A DNA stretch of 64,000 bases from Tessaracoccus sp. SD287 (GTDB lineage: Bacteria > Actinomycetota > Actinomycetes > Propionibacteriales > Propionibacteriaceae). Positions 47,982-59,526 of this stretch are shown piece after piece. Positions within the stretch are counted from its first letter, which is position 1; each line of letters begins with the position of its first letter. Below the pieces are notes generated by a model. The model had not been told where the DNA came from. It worked only from the letters and a program-made list of their open reading frames with translations, and ran no database searches. The stretch is from assembly GCF_017355265.1 (NCBI RefSeq), contig NZ_JADIJQ010000001.1, positions 62,001 to 126,000 on the forward strand, written 5' to 3'. The position numbers were made by a program, and so were the translations under genes.

Positions 47982-48476
47982 ATGGGCGAATTTGATGACC
48001 TGCTGACGCGCAACCAGACCTATGCAGAAACCTTCCAGGAGGGCGGCTTCGACGGTGTCGCCCACGCCGGGGTTCTCGTGCTGACCTGCATGGACTCCCG
48101 CATCGAGCCGCTCCGCATGCTCGGGTTGAACCTGGGCGACGCCAAGATCCTGCGCACGCCGGGCGGACGGGCGACCCCCGACGCGACCGTCGGCTGCATC
48201 CTGGGCGTGCACCTGCTCAACGTCAACCGCATCATGGTGGTCCCCCACACACGCTGCGCCATGGCCTCGGGTTCCGACCAGCAGATCGCCGAGAGCATCC
48301 TCGAGCGTGACGGCACCGACATTCGCGGCATGGTGCTGGGGGCGACCACTGACCAGTTGTCGGCGTTGACCCATGACGTGCGCACGCTGCGCAGCCATCC
48401 GCTGATCACCGGACTGGCCGAGGTCGGCGGGTTCATGTTCGACGTCGACACCGGGCTGCTGGCCGAGATCTACTGA
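47982..48476 (+). CDS. Beta-class carbonic anhydrase
   Basis: 164 residues, the short beta-CA type. Zinc ligands Cys36, His89 and Cys92 and the Asp38/Arg40 dyad are all visible (TCMDSR, VPHTRC). It interconverts CO2 and bicarbonate; useful for carboxylases. Leaderless start. It converges on the PIG-L gene with a 19-base gap. Confidence 0.94.
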   Translation: MGEFDDLLTRNQTYAETFQEGGFDGVAHAGVLVLTCMDSRIEPLRMLGLNLGDAKILRTPGGRATPDATVGCILGVHLLNVNRIMVVPHTRCAMASGSDQQIAESILERDGTDIRGMVLGATTDQLSALTHDVRTLRSHPLITGLAEVGGFMFDVDTGLLAEIY

Positions 48477-48495
48477 CCCGAGTTCTGCTGACGGC

Positions 48496-49224
48496 TCAGT
48501 CGCGGATCAACTGGTAGGCCTTGAAGGCCACCCCGTGGCTGACTCCGCCCGCGGTTCCCTGCTGTTGCAGCATCTCGGGAATGAACGTGGCGGGCGCCGG
48601 GTGCCCCGGGATTGCGGCCAGGTATTCGCCGTGGCATTCCAGCGACGCCACCGCGGCGTCGACGTCGCGCTGGTCGACGGGGACGACGTGGCTGGGGGTC
48701 GCACCCGAGACCAGCAGCCAGCGGGTCGCCCACTTGGGCAGGTTCTCCTCGGTGGCCAGGTCACGGAAGACCCAGGTGTTGTCGGCGTCACGCACCGCAT
48801 CAAGGGTTGCCAGGCCCGCGACCCGGTGGTCAGCCTGGTTGAGGCCCCAGCCGACCTCGACCTCCCACGTGCCGGCGACCACCGCATCGGGACGCACCTC
48901 CCGGATGCGCCGGGCGATGTCCTTGCGCAGGGCCAGGTGGTCGTTGAGCATGCCGTCGGGATGGTTCAGGATGACCAGGTCGTCCACGCCGACGGCGTCG
49001 CAGGCGGCGCGTTGTTCGCGGGCACGCAGGGGGCCGACCTCCTCGGGCGGAATCTGCATGCCGGCCTCACCGGCGGTCAGCAGCAGGTAGGACACGTGGA
49101 TTCCTCGTCGGACCCACCGGGCAACGGCTGCGGACGTGCCGTACTCGACGTCGTCGGGGTGCGCCACGACGACCAGCACCCGGTGGATCTGGTCCTCGGG
49201 CAGCGGTGGCAGGATCTCGGTCAT
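48496..49224 (-). CDS. PIG-L family deacetylase
   Basis: 242 residues. Zinc/catalytic motif AHPDDVEYG (22-30) and a second histidine in NQADHRVAG. The family includes MshB and Mca of mycothiol metabolism, but length and context do not decide between them and other N-acetylglucosamine deacetylases. The start is ATG 49224, seven bases after TACGCT; the ten codons upstream are rejected. Confidence 0.87.
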   Translation of the reverse strand: MTEILPPLPEDQIHRVLVVVAHPDDVEYGTSAAVARWVRRGIHVSYLLLTAGEAGMQIPPEEVGPLRAREQRAACDAVGVDDLVILNHPDGMLNDHLALRKDIARRIREVRPDAVVAGTWEVEVGWGLNQADHRVAGLATLDAVRDADNTWVFRDLATEENLPKWATRWLLVSGATPSHVVPVDQRDVDAAVASLECHGEYLAAIPGHPAPATFIPEMLQQQGTAGGVSHGVAFKAYQLIRD

Positions 49225-49231
49225 GGCACCC

Positions 49232-49237
49232 AGCGTA
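49232..49237 (-). promoter_or_regulatory. -10 box for a leaderless start (PIG-L gene)
   Basis: TACGCT on the minus strand, seven bases before ATG 49224. Confidence 0.45.
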
Positions 49238-49293
49238 AGCCGGGTGCCCACCACCTGAACAGGGCCTGTGTCGTCAGCGCGCCGCCGCCGGCC

Positions 49294-50631
49294 TCACTCC
49301 ATGGCGCCGTGCTGGTCGTGCTCCTTGACGAACAGCATTGCCACCCAGCCGGCCGCCAGGACCAACACGATGCCGAGGATGCCCCAGTACTGGGTGTTCT
49401 GGTCCCCGGTGAGCAACGCACCCAGCCCGATGGCCAGACCGAACATGGCCGGCGACAAGAAGGACACGACCCGGCCGGTGGTGGCATAGAGCCCAAAGAT
49501 CTCACCGGTGCGTCCCTCGGGAATGAGCCGGGCCAGGAAGCTGCGGCTCGCTGACTGGGCCGGGCCGACGAACATGCACATCAGCAGGCCGAGCACCCAG
49601 AAGGTAGTCGTGCCGCCATCGTGCAGCAGGAAGACGCCCGTGCCCAGGACGCTGAGACTGGCCAGCGAGATCAGGATGACGGTGCGCGGCCCCACCTTGT
49701 CGTCGAGCAGGCCGAAGGCCATCGTCGACAGACCTGCCACGATGTTGGCAGCCGCCCCGAAGATGATGACGTCGCCGGCGCTGAAGCCAAACGTCCCCGC
49801 CGCGATGACCGCCCCGAACGCGAACACCCCGGCCAGCCCGTCGCGGAACAGGGCCGAGGCGAGCAGGAACCAGAACGTCTGTCGCCGTTCCCGCCACAGC
49901 CGGCCGATGGTGCCACCCAACAACCTGTAGCTTTCAATGATGCCCACGCGTTCACGGTTCCGTGGTGCGGGCCGGTCGCGCAGCATCATGAACGTGGGGA
50001 TGGTGAACACCAACGTCCACAGGCCGCAGACGATCATCGAGTAGCGGATGTCGAGGCCGTTCTCGAGGGTGCCGGGGGCGATGAAGGTGAAGTAGATGAC
50101 CAGCAGCACGATGATGCCGCCCAGGTACCCCATCCCCCAGCCCACCCCGGAGACACGTCCGATGTTCCGGGTGTTCGCCACCTGGTCGATGGTGGAGTTG
50201 TAGTTGACCCCTGCCAGCTCCGAGATGATCGAACCCACCCCGAGCATGACCAGACCCGGCCACAGGTACTCGGGGGCGGGCACGATGAAGAACAGCGCGG
50301 CCGAGATCGCGGCCAGCAGCCAGGTCTGCCAACGCAGGTGGAAGACCGTCCGTCCGCTGCGGTCGGCGGACTGGCCCAGCACCGGCGCGATCAACGCCAC
50401 CACCAGACCGGCGACCGTGGTGGAGACCGCCAGCGCCTGCGAGGTGGAGTTGGTGTCGCCGAACGAGGCGCTGGTCAGGTACACCGCGAACACGAAGGTG
50501 GTGATCACCGTGTTGAAGGGCTGGGTGCCCCAGTCCCACATGGCCCAGCCCAGCACCCGCCGCTTCGAGGTCGGTCGGGCGGACTCGAGGGCGGTGGACG
50601 GTGCCAGCGCATGGTCAGTGGTGGAGCTCAC
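49294..50631 (-). CDS. MFS transporter, UMF1/Atg22-like
   Basis: 445 residues with 12 predicted membrane helices. The start WAMWDWGTQPFNTVITTFVF and the motif VNYNSTIDQVANTRNIGRVSGVGWGMGYLGG are typical of the UMF1 branch (eukaryotic Atg22, amino-acid efflux). The bacterial substrate is unknown. GTG 50631 follows TAGATT by six bases, so it has its own leaderless promoter downstream of the topoisomerase gene. Confidence 0.88.
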   Translation of the reverse strand: MSSTTDHALAPSTALESARPTSKRRVLGWAMWDWGTQPFNTVITTFVFAVYLTSASFGDTNSTSQALAVSTTVAGLVVALIAPVLGQSADRSGRTVFHLRWQTWLLAAISAALFFIVPAPEYLWPGLVMLGVGSIISELAGVNYNSTIDQVANTRNIGRVSGVGWGMGYLGGIIVLLVIYFTFIAPGTLENGLDIRYSMIVCGLWTLVFTIPTFMMLRDRPAPRNRERVGIIESYRLLGGTIGRLWRERRQTFWFLLASALFRDGLAGVFAFGAVIAAGTFGFSAGDVIIFGAAANIVAGLSTMAFGLLDDKVGPRTVILISLASLSVLGTGVFLLHDGGTTTFWVLGLLMCMFVGPAQSASRSFLARLIPEGRTGEIFGLYATTGRVVSFLSPAMFGLAIGLGALLTGDQNTQYWGILGIVLVLAAGWVAMLFVKEHDQHGAME

Positions 50632-50637
50632 GCAAGC

Positions 50638-50643
50638 AATCTA
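50638..50643 (-). promoter_or_regulatory. -10 box for a leaderless start (MFS gene)
   Basis: TAGATT on the minus strand, six bases before GTG 50631. Confidence 0.5.
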
Positions 50644-50693
50644 GGCCCTGACCGGCCCGCGACCCGGTGAACGCCACGTGACATTTGCCTCGC

Positions 50694-52763
<2,070 letters not shown>

Positions 52764-52769
52764 CCCGTG

Positions 52770-52775
52770 AGGATA
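52770..52775 (-). promoter_or_regulatory. -10 box for a leaderless start (topoisomerase B)
   Basis: TATCCT on the minus strand, six bases before GTG 52763. Confidence 0.5.
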
Positions 52776-52928
52776 CCGGGGCTCACCGACAACACCTGAC
52801 CGCACACCCCTGCGGGCGTCCGGTTCGGCGCGGGCATGCCTGCCGTTTGTGTGGATGGCCTAAGGTGGGCGGACAAGCAGGCCGGATGACCCGGGTGTAG
52901 TCCACCGGTGCCGGATGGAACAAACTGC

Positions 52929-52954
52929 TTCCCTCATGCGTTGGAATGAGGGAA
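52929..52954 (+). other. 5' leader hairpin of the DUF7455 gene
   Basis: TTCCCTCAT (52929-52937) pairs with ATGAGGGAA (52946-52954) around an 8-base loop, 29 bases before the start at 52984. No T-run follows, so it is a leader structure rather than a terminator. Confidence 0.5.
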
Positions 52955-52983
52955 ACCACTTGCCAAAGGAAAAGAGGCCACGG

Positions 52984-53181
52984 ATGAGTTCACAGACTGT
53001 CGAGTCCACCACCCTCGATGCACGCGATCGTTGCGATCGATGCGGCGCCCAGGCCTACATGCGCGTCACCCTCAGCAGTGGCGGCGAACTGCTGTTCTGC
53101 GGCCACCACGGACGTGCCCACCACGACAAGTTGCAGCAGGTCGCCCTGCGCATCGATGACCACACCGAGCGCCTGGGCTGA
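52984..53181 (+). CDS. DUF7455 family small zinc protein
   Basis: 65 residues. DRCDRCGAQAYMRV and LLFCGHHGRAHHDKL supply CxxC and CxHH ligands for one zinc. A small actinobacterial protein found between the topoisomerase B and sigma-factor genes; function unknown. ATG 52984 is preceded by AAAGGAAAAGAGG. The longer frame starting at 52915 lies in the leader. Confidence 0.88.
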   Translation: MSSQTVESTTLDARDRCDRCGAQAYMRVTLSSGGELLFCGHHGRAHHDKLQQVALRIDDHTERLG

Positions 53182-53190
53182 GACAGACCG

Positions 53191-53249
53191 CCCCAGACCC
53201 CACGAACAGGACCCGCCGGCATCACCGGCGGGTCCTGTCACGTCTGGGG
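53191..53249. terminator. Long bidirectional terminator
   Basis: Inner 14-base stem (53206-53219 with 53225-53238) and outer CCCCAGAC/GTCTGGGG (53191-53198 with 53242-53249), between the convergent DUF7455 and GNAT genes. Confidence 0.85.
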
Positions 53250-53275
53250 GTCCCATGTCTTTGGGGGTGCTGGCG

Positions 53276-53788
53276 TCAGTGGCGAACCATCCGAACATTG
53301 TGGTGTCCGTCCAGGGCGCCCTCCAGGCGCTGGCGGGCCCCGTCCAGGACGAAGCCGTGCCGCTGGTAGAAGGCGACGGCCCGATCGTTGCCCTCCAACA
53401 CCCACAGGTGTGCCGGGGCGTCACCGATGGCGATCTCCAGCAGCCGGTCAGCGATGCCGGAGCCCTTGGCCACGTCGAGCAGGTACAGCAGGTGCAGTTC
53501 CAACGGGGTCGGTGCGGAGGCGTCGTCGCTGACCCTGGCCTGGGCAACGCCCACCACCTCGGAGTCGTGGGCGGTGTCGACCACGACCCAGTGGTAGGCC
53601 CCCTGACGTCCCTGCAGCACCCACGTCCGGGCCAGGTCCGCTGCGCCCGACTCCCGCTCGGTGAACACGACGTCGTCGAAGGGGAACGACTCGCGCCAGG
53701 CGCGGGCCATCATCTGGGCGGCCGCCAGCAGCTGCTCGGGGGCAGCCTGCTTGATCCGGAACCGTCCGGGTTCGACCAGCTGCTTCAC
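53276..53788 (-). CDS. GNAT family N-acetyltransferase
   Basis: 170 residues. Acetyl-CoA site in DVAKGSGIADRLLEIAIG (about 112-129) and the end AVAFYQRHGFVLDGARQ (about 137-153). The substrate is unknown. GTG 53788 begins two bases after the rpoD stop, so it is the downstream member of the rpoD transcript. Confidence 0.88.
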   Translation of the reverse strand: MKQLVEPGRFRIKQAAPEQLLAAAQMMARAWRESFPFDDVVFTERESGAADLARTWVLQGRQGAYHWVVVDTAHDSEVVGVAQARVSDDASAPTPLELHLLYLLDVAKGSGIADRLLEIAIGDAPAHLWVLEGNDRAVAFYQRHGFVLDGARQRLEGALDGHHNVRMVRH

Positions 53789-53790
53789 GG

Positions 53791-55164
<1,374 letters not shown>

Positions 55165-55311
55165 AGGGTACCTCTCGAAGATGATTCCAGGATGAGGGCA
55201 GGGCCAAGCCAGCGGTTGTCAATGCCTCCGCTCCAGTCTGCCACGCCTTCGGAACCCAGACAATGCGAACCCCCACCCGGTCACCGGCCGACCCGGTCGT
55301 GCTCGGATCGC

Positions 55312-55317
55312 TAGGCT
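55312..55317 (+). promoter_or_regulatory. -10 box for a leaderless start (ptrB)
   Basis: TAGGCT seven bases before ATG 55325. Confidence 0.5.
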
Positions 55318-55324
55318 GGCCGGC

Positions 55325-57523
55325 ATGTCACAGACCCCTGCCACGCCGGCACCGCCGATCGCCGCTCGCCGTCCGCTGGAGCGCACCCACCACGGTGACA
55401 CCGTGATCGACAACTACGAGTGGCTGCGCGAGAAGACCAATCCCGAGGTGATCAGCCACCTCGAGGCCGAGAATGCCTACGCCGAGGCCCTCACCGAACA
55501 CCTGGCCGGCCTGCGCGACGAACTGTTCAACGACTACAAGTCGCGGACCCTGGAAACCGACCTGAGCGTGCCCAGCTACGAGACCCACAGCACTGGCCGG
55601 GCCTACTGGTACTACTCGCGCACCGTCGAGGGCAAGGACTACCCCATCTGGTGCCGGGTGCCGGCCACCAGCCGCGACGAGGTGCCCGACCTGGCGGCCG
55701 CGGCCCCGATCGACGGGGAACAGGTGATCCTGGACGGCAACCTCGAGGCTGAGGGCCACCAGTTCTTCTCCCTGGGTGCCATGGAGGTCTCCCCCGACGG
55801 TGCCCTGCTGATGTGGGCCACCGACAATGCCGGCGACGAGCGCTATGACGTCTCCATCCGTGACCTTGCCACCGGCACCACCACCACCACCCAGACCGGC
55901 GTCGCGGGCAATGTCACCTGGGCCGCCGACGACGTGTTGTTCTACACCCGCGTGGACGAGGCCTGGCGTCCCCATCAGGTCTGGCGCCACACCCTGGGCA
56001 CCGCAGCCGACCAGGACCAGCTGGTCTTCCAGGAGGACGACGAGCGCTTCTGGACGTGGGTCTCGGTCAGCCGCGACCGGGCCTGGATCCTCATCCACCT
56101 GGGCAGCAAGCTGACCGGCGAGGTGCACCTGGTTCCGACCAGCGACCCGGCTGCGCCGCCGCGGGTGGTCGCCCCCCGGCGCGAGGGCCTCGACTATGAC
56201 GTGGAGGCCACCGCCGACCAGTTGTGGATCGTGCACAACGCCGCCTTCGCCGACTTCGAGGTGGCCACCGCCCCCGTGGGTCCCTGGGACGCCGCCGACA
56301 CCACCCCGCTGGCACCGTCGGAGACCTGGCAGTCGGTGCTGCAGCCCGCGGCCGGGACCCGCTTCGGGGACGTGGAGGCCTACGCCAGCCACGTCGTCGT
56401 CTCCGGACGCCAGGACGGGCTGCCGGCCGTCTGGTTGGGTCGCAGCGATGCCCCCGGCGACGCCGCGCCGCTGGGGTTCGCCGAACCCGTCTACGAGGTC
56501 TCGGCCCAGTCGGAGTCCGACTTCAGCACCGACCGCATCCGGCTGTCGTTCACCTCGCTGGTGACCCCGCCGCAGGTCCGCGAGGTCCGTTTCGATGACC
56601 CCGGCTCCCAGCGGGTGCTCAAGCAGACCCCGGTGCTCGACCATCCGCAACACGGACCTTTCCGCCCCGAGGACTACGTGCAGGAACGCGTCTGGGCCAC
56701 TGCCGGCGACGGCACCCGCATTCCGTTGAGCGTGGTGCGACGCGCCGACACCCCCGTGGACGGCACCTCCCCGGTGGTGCTCTACGGCTACGGCTCCTAC
56801 GAGATCTCGATCCCGGCCCGGTTCAGCACCCAGCGCCTGAGCCTGCTCGACCACGGCATCATCTACGTCATTGCCCACATCCGTGGCGGTGGCGAACTGG
56901 GCAGGGCCTGGTACGACCAGGGCAAGACCCTGCAGAAGATGAACACGTTCACCGACTTCGTCGACGCCGGACGTTGGCTGGTCGACAACGGCTGGACCCA
57001 ACCGGATCGTCTGGCTGCCATGGGCGGCAGCGCCGGCGGCCTGCTGATGGGTGCGGTCGCGAACCTGGCCCCGGACCTGTTCTGCGCCATCCACGCCGCG
57101 GTGCCCTTCGTGGACGCCCTGACGACGATCCTCGATCCCGACCTGCCGTTGACGGTCACCGAGTGGGAGGAATGGGGCGACCCGCTGCACCACGAGGACG
57201 TCTACCACTACATGAAGGCCTACACGCCCTACGAGAACATCGCCCCGGTGACCTACCCGGCCATCCTGGCCACCACCGGACTCAACGACACCCGGGTGTT
57301 CTACGTGGAGCCTGCGAAGTGGGTGGCCCGGTTGCGCGCCGAGGCGACCCTCAGCGCCGAGCGTCCGGTGCTGATGCGCACCGAGATGGTCGCCGGCCAC
57401 GCCGGGGTCACCGGACGCTACGACAAGTGGCGCGAGCAGGCCTTTGAGATGGCCTGGCTGATCGACCGGGTCACCCGCGCCGTCCGGGAGCAGGATTCGG
57501 GGTCGACTACGACCACAGTCTGA
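55325..57523 (+). CDS. ptrB: S9 family peptidase, oligopeptidase B
   Basis: 732 residues. Seven-blade propeller (about 80-430) and C-terminal hydrolase. Nucleophile Ser in MGGSAGGLLMGAVANL (about 575), HIRGGGELGRAWYDQGK block, His in VAGHAGVTGRYDKW. No signal peptide: cytosolic. It cuts short peptides after Arg or Lys. Leaderless start at 55325. It lies between the two sigma-factor genes, divergent from rpoD. Confidence 0.95.
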   Translation: MSQTPATPAPPIAARRPLERTHHGDTVIDNYEWLREKTNPEVISHLEAENAYAEALTEHLAGLRDELFNDYKSRTLETDLSVPSYETHSTGRAYWYYSRTVEGKDYPIWCRVPATSRDEVPDLAAAAPIDGEQVILDGNLEAEGHQFFSLGAMEVSPDGALLMWATDNAGDERYDVSIRDLATGTTTTTQTGVAGNVTWAADDVLFYTRVDEAWRPHQVWRHTLGTAADQDQLVFQEDDERFWTWVSVSRDRAWILIHLGSKLTGEVHLVPTSDPAAPPRVVAPRREGLDYDVEATADQLWIVHNAAFADFEVATAPVGPWDAADTTPLAPSETWQSVLQPAAGTRFGDVEAYASHVVVSGRQDGLPAVWLGRSDAPGDAAPLGFAEPVYEVSAQSESDFSTDRIRLSFTSLVTPPQVREVRFDDPGSQRVLKQTPVLDHPQHGPFRPEDYVQERVWATAGDGTRIPLSVVRRADTPVDGTSPVVLYGYGSYEISIPARFSTQRLSLLDHGIIYVIAHIRGGGELGRAWYDQGKTLQKMNTFTDFVDAGRWLVDNGWTQPDRLAAMGGSAGGLLMGAVANLAPDLFCAIHAAVPFVDALTTILDPDLPLTVTEWEEWGDPLHHEDVYHYMKAYTPYENIAPVTYPAILATTGLNDTRVFYVEPAKWVARLRAEATLSAERPVLMRTEMVAGHAGVTGRYDKWREQAFEMAWLIDRVTRAVREQDSGSTTTTV

Positions 57524-57583
57524 TCGTTTTTCTGCCGATGGCATACTGGGGGGCCAAATCGGCAGGTGCTGAAACGTTTGCTG

Positions 57584-57624
57584 CCCTCTCGTGCGTTGAC
57601 CACTATGAAGGACGCACGAGAGGG
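57584..57624 (+). promoter_or_regulatory. Leader hairpin that covers the ribosome-binding site of the second sigma factor
   Basis: CCCTCTCGTGCGT (57584-57596) pairs perfectly with ACGCACGAGAGGG (57612-57624) around a 15-base loop. The 3' arm contains GAGAGGG, the Shine-Dalgarno sequence for ATG 57630 five bases on. The folded form should block translation. Confidence 0.65.
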
Positions 57625-57629
57625 AGTTC

Positions 57630-58556
57630 ATGGAAACCAAGCAGCGTGTTCGCTCCACCGACGGCATTGAGGGCAAGGACTCGGTAGGTCTCTACCTGGA
57701 GTCGATCGCCCAGACCGCCCTGTTGACCGCCGAACAAGAAGTTGAACTGGCCAAGCGCATCGAGGCCGGTGTCTACGCCCGTGGCATCCTGGACGGTGCC
57801 GCCACCACCGAGGTGGGCGCCAGCACCGAGGAACTCGAATGGCTGGCTGCCGACGGCGACGAGGCGATGCAGCACTTCATCCGCGCCAACCTCCGACTGG
57901 TGGTGTCGGTGGCCCGCAAGTACTACCGTTCGCCGATGCCCATGCTTGACCTCGTCCAGGAGGGCAACACGGGCCTGATCCGCGCCGTCGAGAAGTTCGA
58001 CTACGCCAAGGGCTTCAAGTTCTCGACCTACGCGACGTGGTGGGTCCGCCAGGCGATCAGCCGAGGCATTGCGCAGCAGGGACGCATCGTCCGACTGCCC
58101 GTCCATGTCGCCGAGCAGGTCAACCAGGTCTCGGCAGCACGCCGCAACCTGGAGCGTCTGCTGGGCCGTGAGCCGAGCGTCGAGGAGATCGCCAAGGAGC
58201 TGGAACTGGAGGCCGACCGGGTCGTGGAGTTGATCCGCTACTCGCGTGAGCACATCAGCCTCGACGCCCCCGTTGACGAGGACGGTGACACCTCCCTGGG
58301 CGACCTGATCGCCAAGGACGTCACCCCCGGCCCGGACGAACTGGTCCTGGACGCCCAGACCGGCGGGGTGATCGACGGAATGCTGTCCGACCTCGACGAG
58401 CGCTCGGCCGACGTGGTCAGGCGCCGCTACGGTCTGGTCGACGGACGCCAGGCCAAGCTTGCCGACATTGGCGCCGTGTGGGGCATCACCGCCGAGCGGG
58501 TCCGCCAGATCGAGCGCAGCGCCCTGGCCCAGCTCCGGTTGACCACCGCCGCCTGA
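57630..58556 (+). CDS. sigB: Group 2 sigma-70 factor (SigB/HrdD-like)
   Basis: 308 residues, regions 1.2 to 4 without the long N-terminus: [87 protein letters not shown] and RRRYGLVDGRQAKLADIGAVWGITAERVRQIERSAL. It should read promoters like those of the primary sigma under stress or slow growth. Its leader can fold over the ribosome-binding site. An inverted repeat CTGCCGAT/ATCGGCAG (57532-57565) lies further upstream. Confidence 0.92.
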   Translation: METKQRVRSTDGIEGKDSVGLYLESIAQTALLTAEQEVELAKRIEAGVYARGILDGAATTEVGASTEELEWLAADGDEAMQHFIRANLRLVVSVARKYYRSPMPMLDLVQEGNTGLIRAVEKFDYAKGFKFSTYATWWVRQAISRGIAQQGRIVRLPVHVAEQVNQVSAARRNLERLLGREPSVEEIAKELELEADRVVELIRYSREHISLDAPVDEDGDTSLGDLIAKDVTPGPDELVLDAQTGGVIDGMLSDLDERSADVVRRRYGLVDGRQAKLADIGAVWGITAERVRQIERSALAQLRLTTAA

Positions 58557-58602
58557 GCGAGTCCGCACCACCCCTGGAAGGGCTGGTCCGCAGGTCCGGG
58601 GG

Positions 58603-59469
58603 TCACCCCTGGGTCAGCCGGATCAGCCCTTCCTGGCTGACCGAGGCCTTCAGCTCGCCGCGCTGGAACAGTCGACCGTTCGAGAAGCCCAGACCACCCG
58701 ACGCCGAGGGCGAGATCTGGTCGTGCAGCAACCACTGGTCGGCCCGCAGGTCGCGGTGGAACCACATGGCGTGGTCGACGGAGGCTGCCTGCACCTGCGG
58801 GGACATGATGGTCACCTGGTGCGGCACCGCGGCAACGCTGAGGATGGTCAGGTCGCTCAGGTAGGCCGCAAGCGCGGTGTGCAGCCGCGGGTCGTCCGGC
58901 AGGGTCTCCTGGGTGCGGGCCCAGACCCGCAGGTGCGCCGAGTGGGCGCTGGCCTGGGTGCTGTCCGAGGAGTCCCCGACGTAGCGCACGTCCAGCCCCT
59001 GCCAGGCGATCCACTGGGCGGCTGCGCTGCCGAAGCGTTCGGTCAGCACCTCGGCCACCGGGGGGCAGTCCATCGGGTCGTCCACGTCCGGCGGCATCGG
59101 GTCGCTGTGCTGCAGACCCGGCTCCTCGACGTGGTAGCTGGCGGTCAGGGCGAACATCAGCTTGTCCTGCTGGAAGGCGGTCACCCGTCGCTGCGAAAAG
59201 GTGTTGCCGTCCCTGGTCACCTCGACCTGGTAGTCGATGGGCCGGGCGTTGCTGCCCGGACGCAGGAAGTAGGCGTGCATCGAGTGGCAGCGCCGCTCCG
59301 GTGTCAGCGTCCCCGACGCCGCCATCAGCGCCTGGGCCACGACTTGGCCACCGAAGGTGCGCTGGTACTCCCACTGGGTGCCCAGGTGGAGTTGGGGGTC
59401 GCGGAACCTGGTCTCGTCGAGTTGGTCCAGCGTGAGCAGTCGCAGCAGCGAGGTCGTCTCGGTCACCAC
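58603..59469 (-). CDS. tesB: Acyl-CoA thioesterase II
   Basis: 288 residues, double hot-dog fold. TFGGQVVAQALMAA and HSMHAYFLRPG near the start and SVDHAMWFHRDLRADQWLLHD near the end are the TesB signatures; Asp in the DHAMWFH motif is catalytic in the family. It hydrolyses medium- and long-chain acyl-CoA. It converges on sigB. GTG start. Confidence 0.94.
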   Translation of the reverse strand: MVTETTSLLRLLTLDQLDETRFRDPQLHLGTQWEYQRTFGGQVVAQALMAASGTLTPERRCHSMHAYFLRPGSNARPIDYQVEVTRDGNTFSQRRVTAFQQDKLMFALTASYHVEEPGLQHSDPMPPDVDDPMDCPPVAEVLTERFGSAAAQWIAWQGLDVRYVGDSSDSTQASAHSAHLRVWARTQETLPDDPRLHTALAAYLSDLTILSVAAVPHQVTIMSPQVQAASVDHAMWFHRDLRADQWLLHDQISPSASGGLGFSNGRLFQRGELKASVSQEGLIRLTQG

Positions 59470-59526
59470 CCCACTCTGCCATTACTGCGCCATCCCCCTG
59501 ACACGGGCGACGTTGACGCGCGGGCT

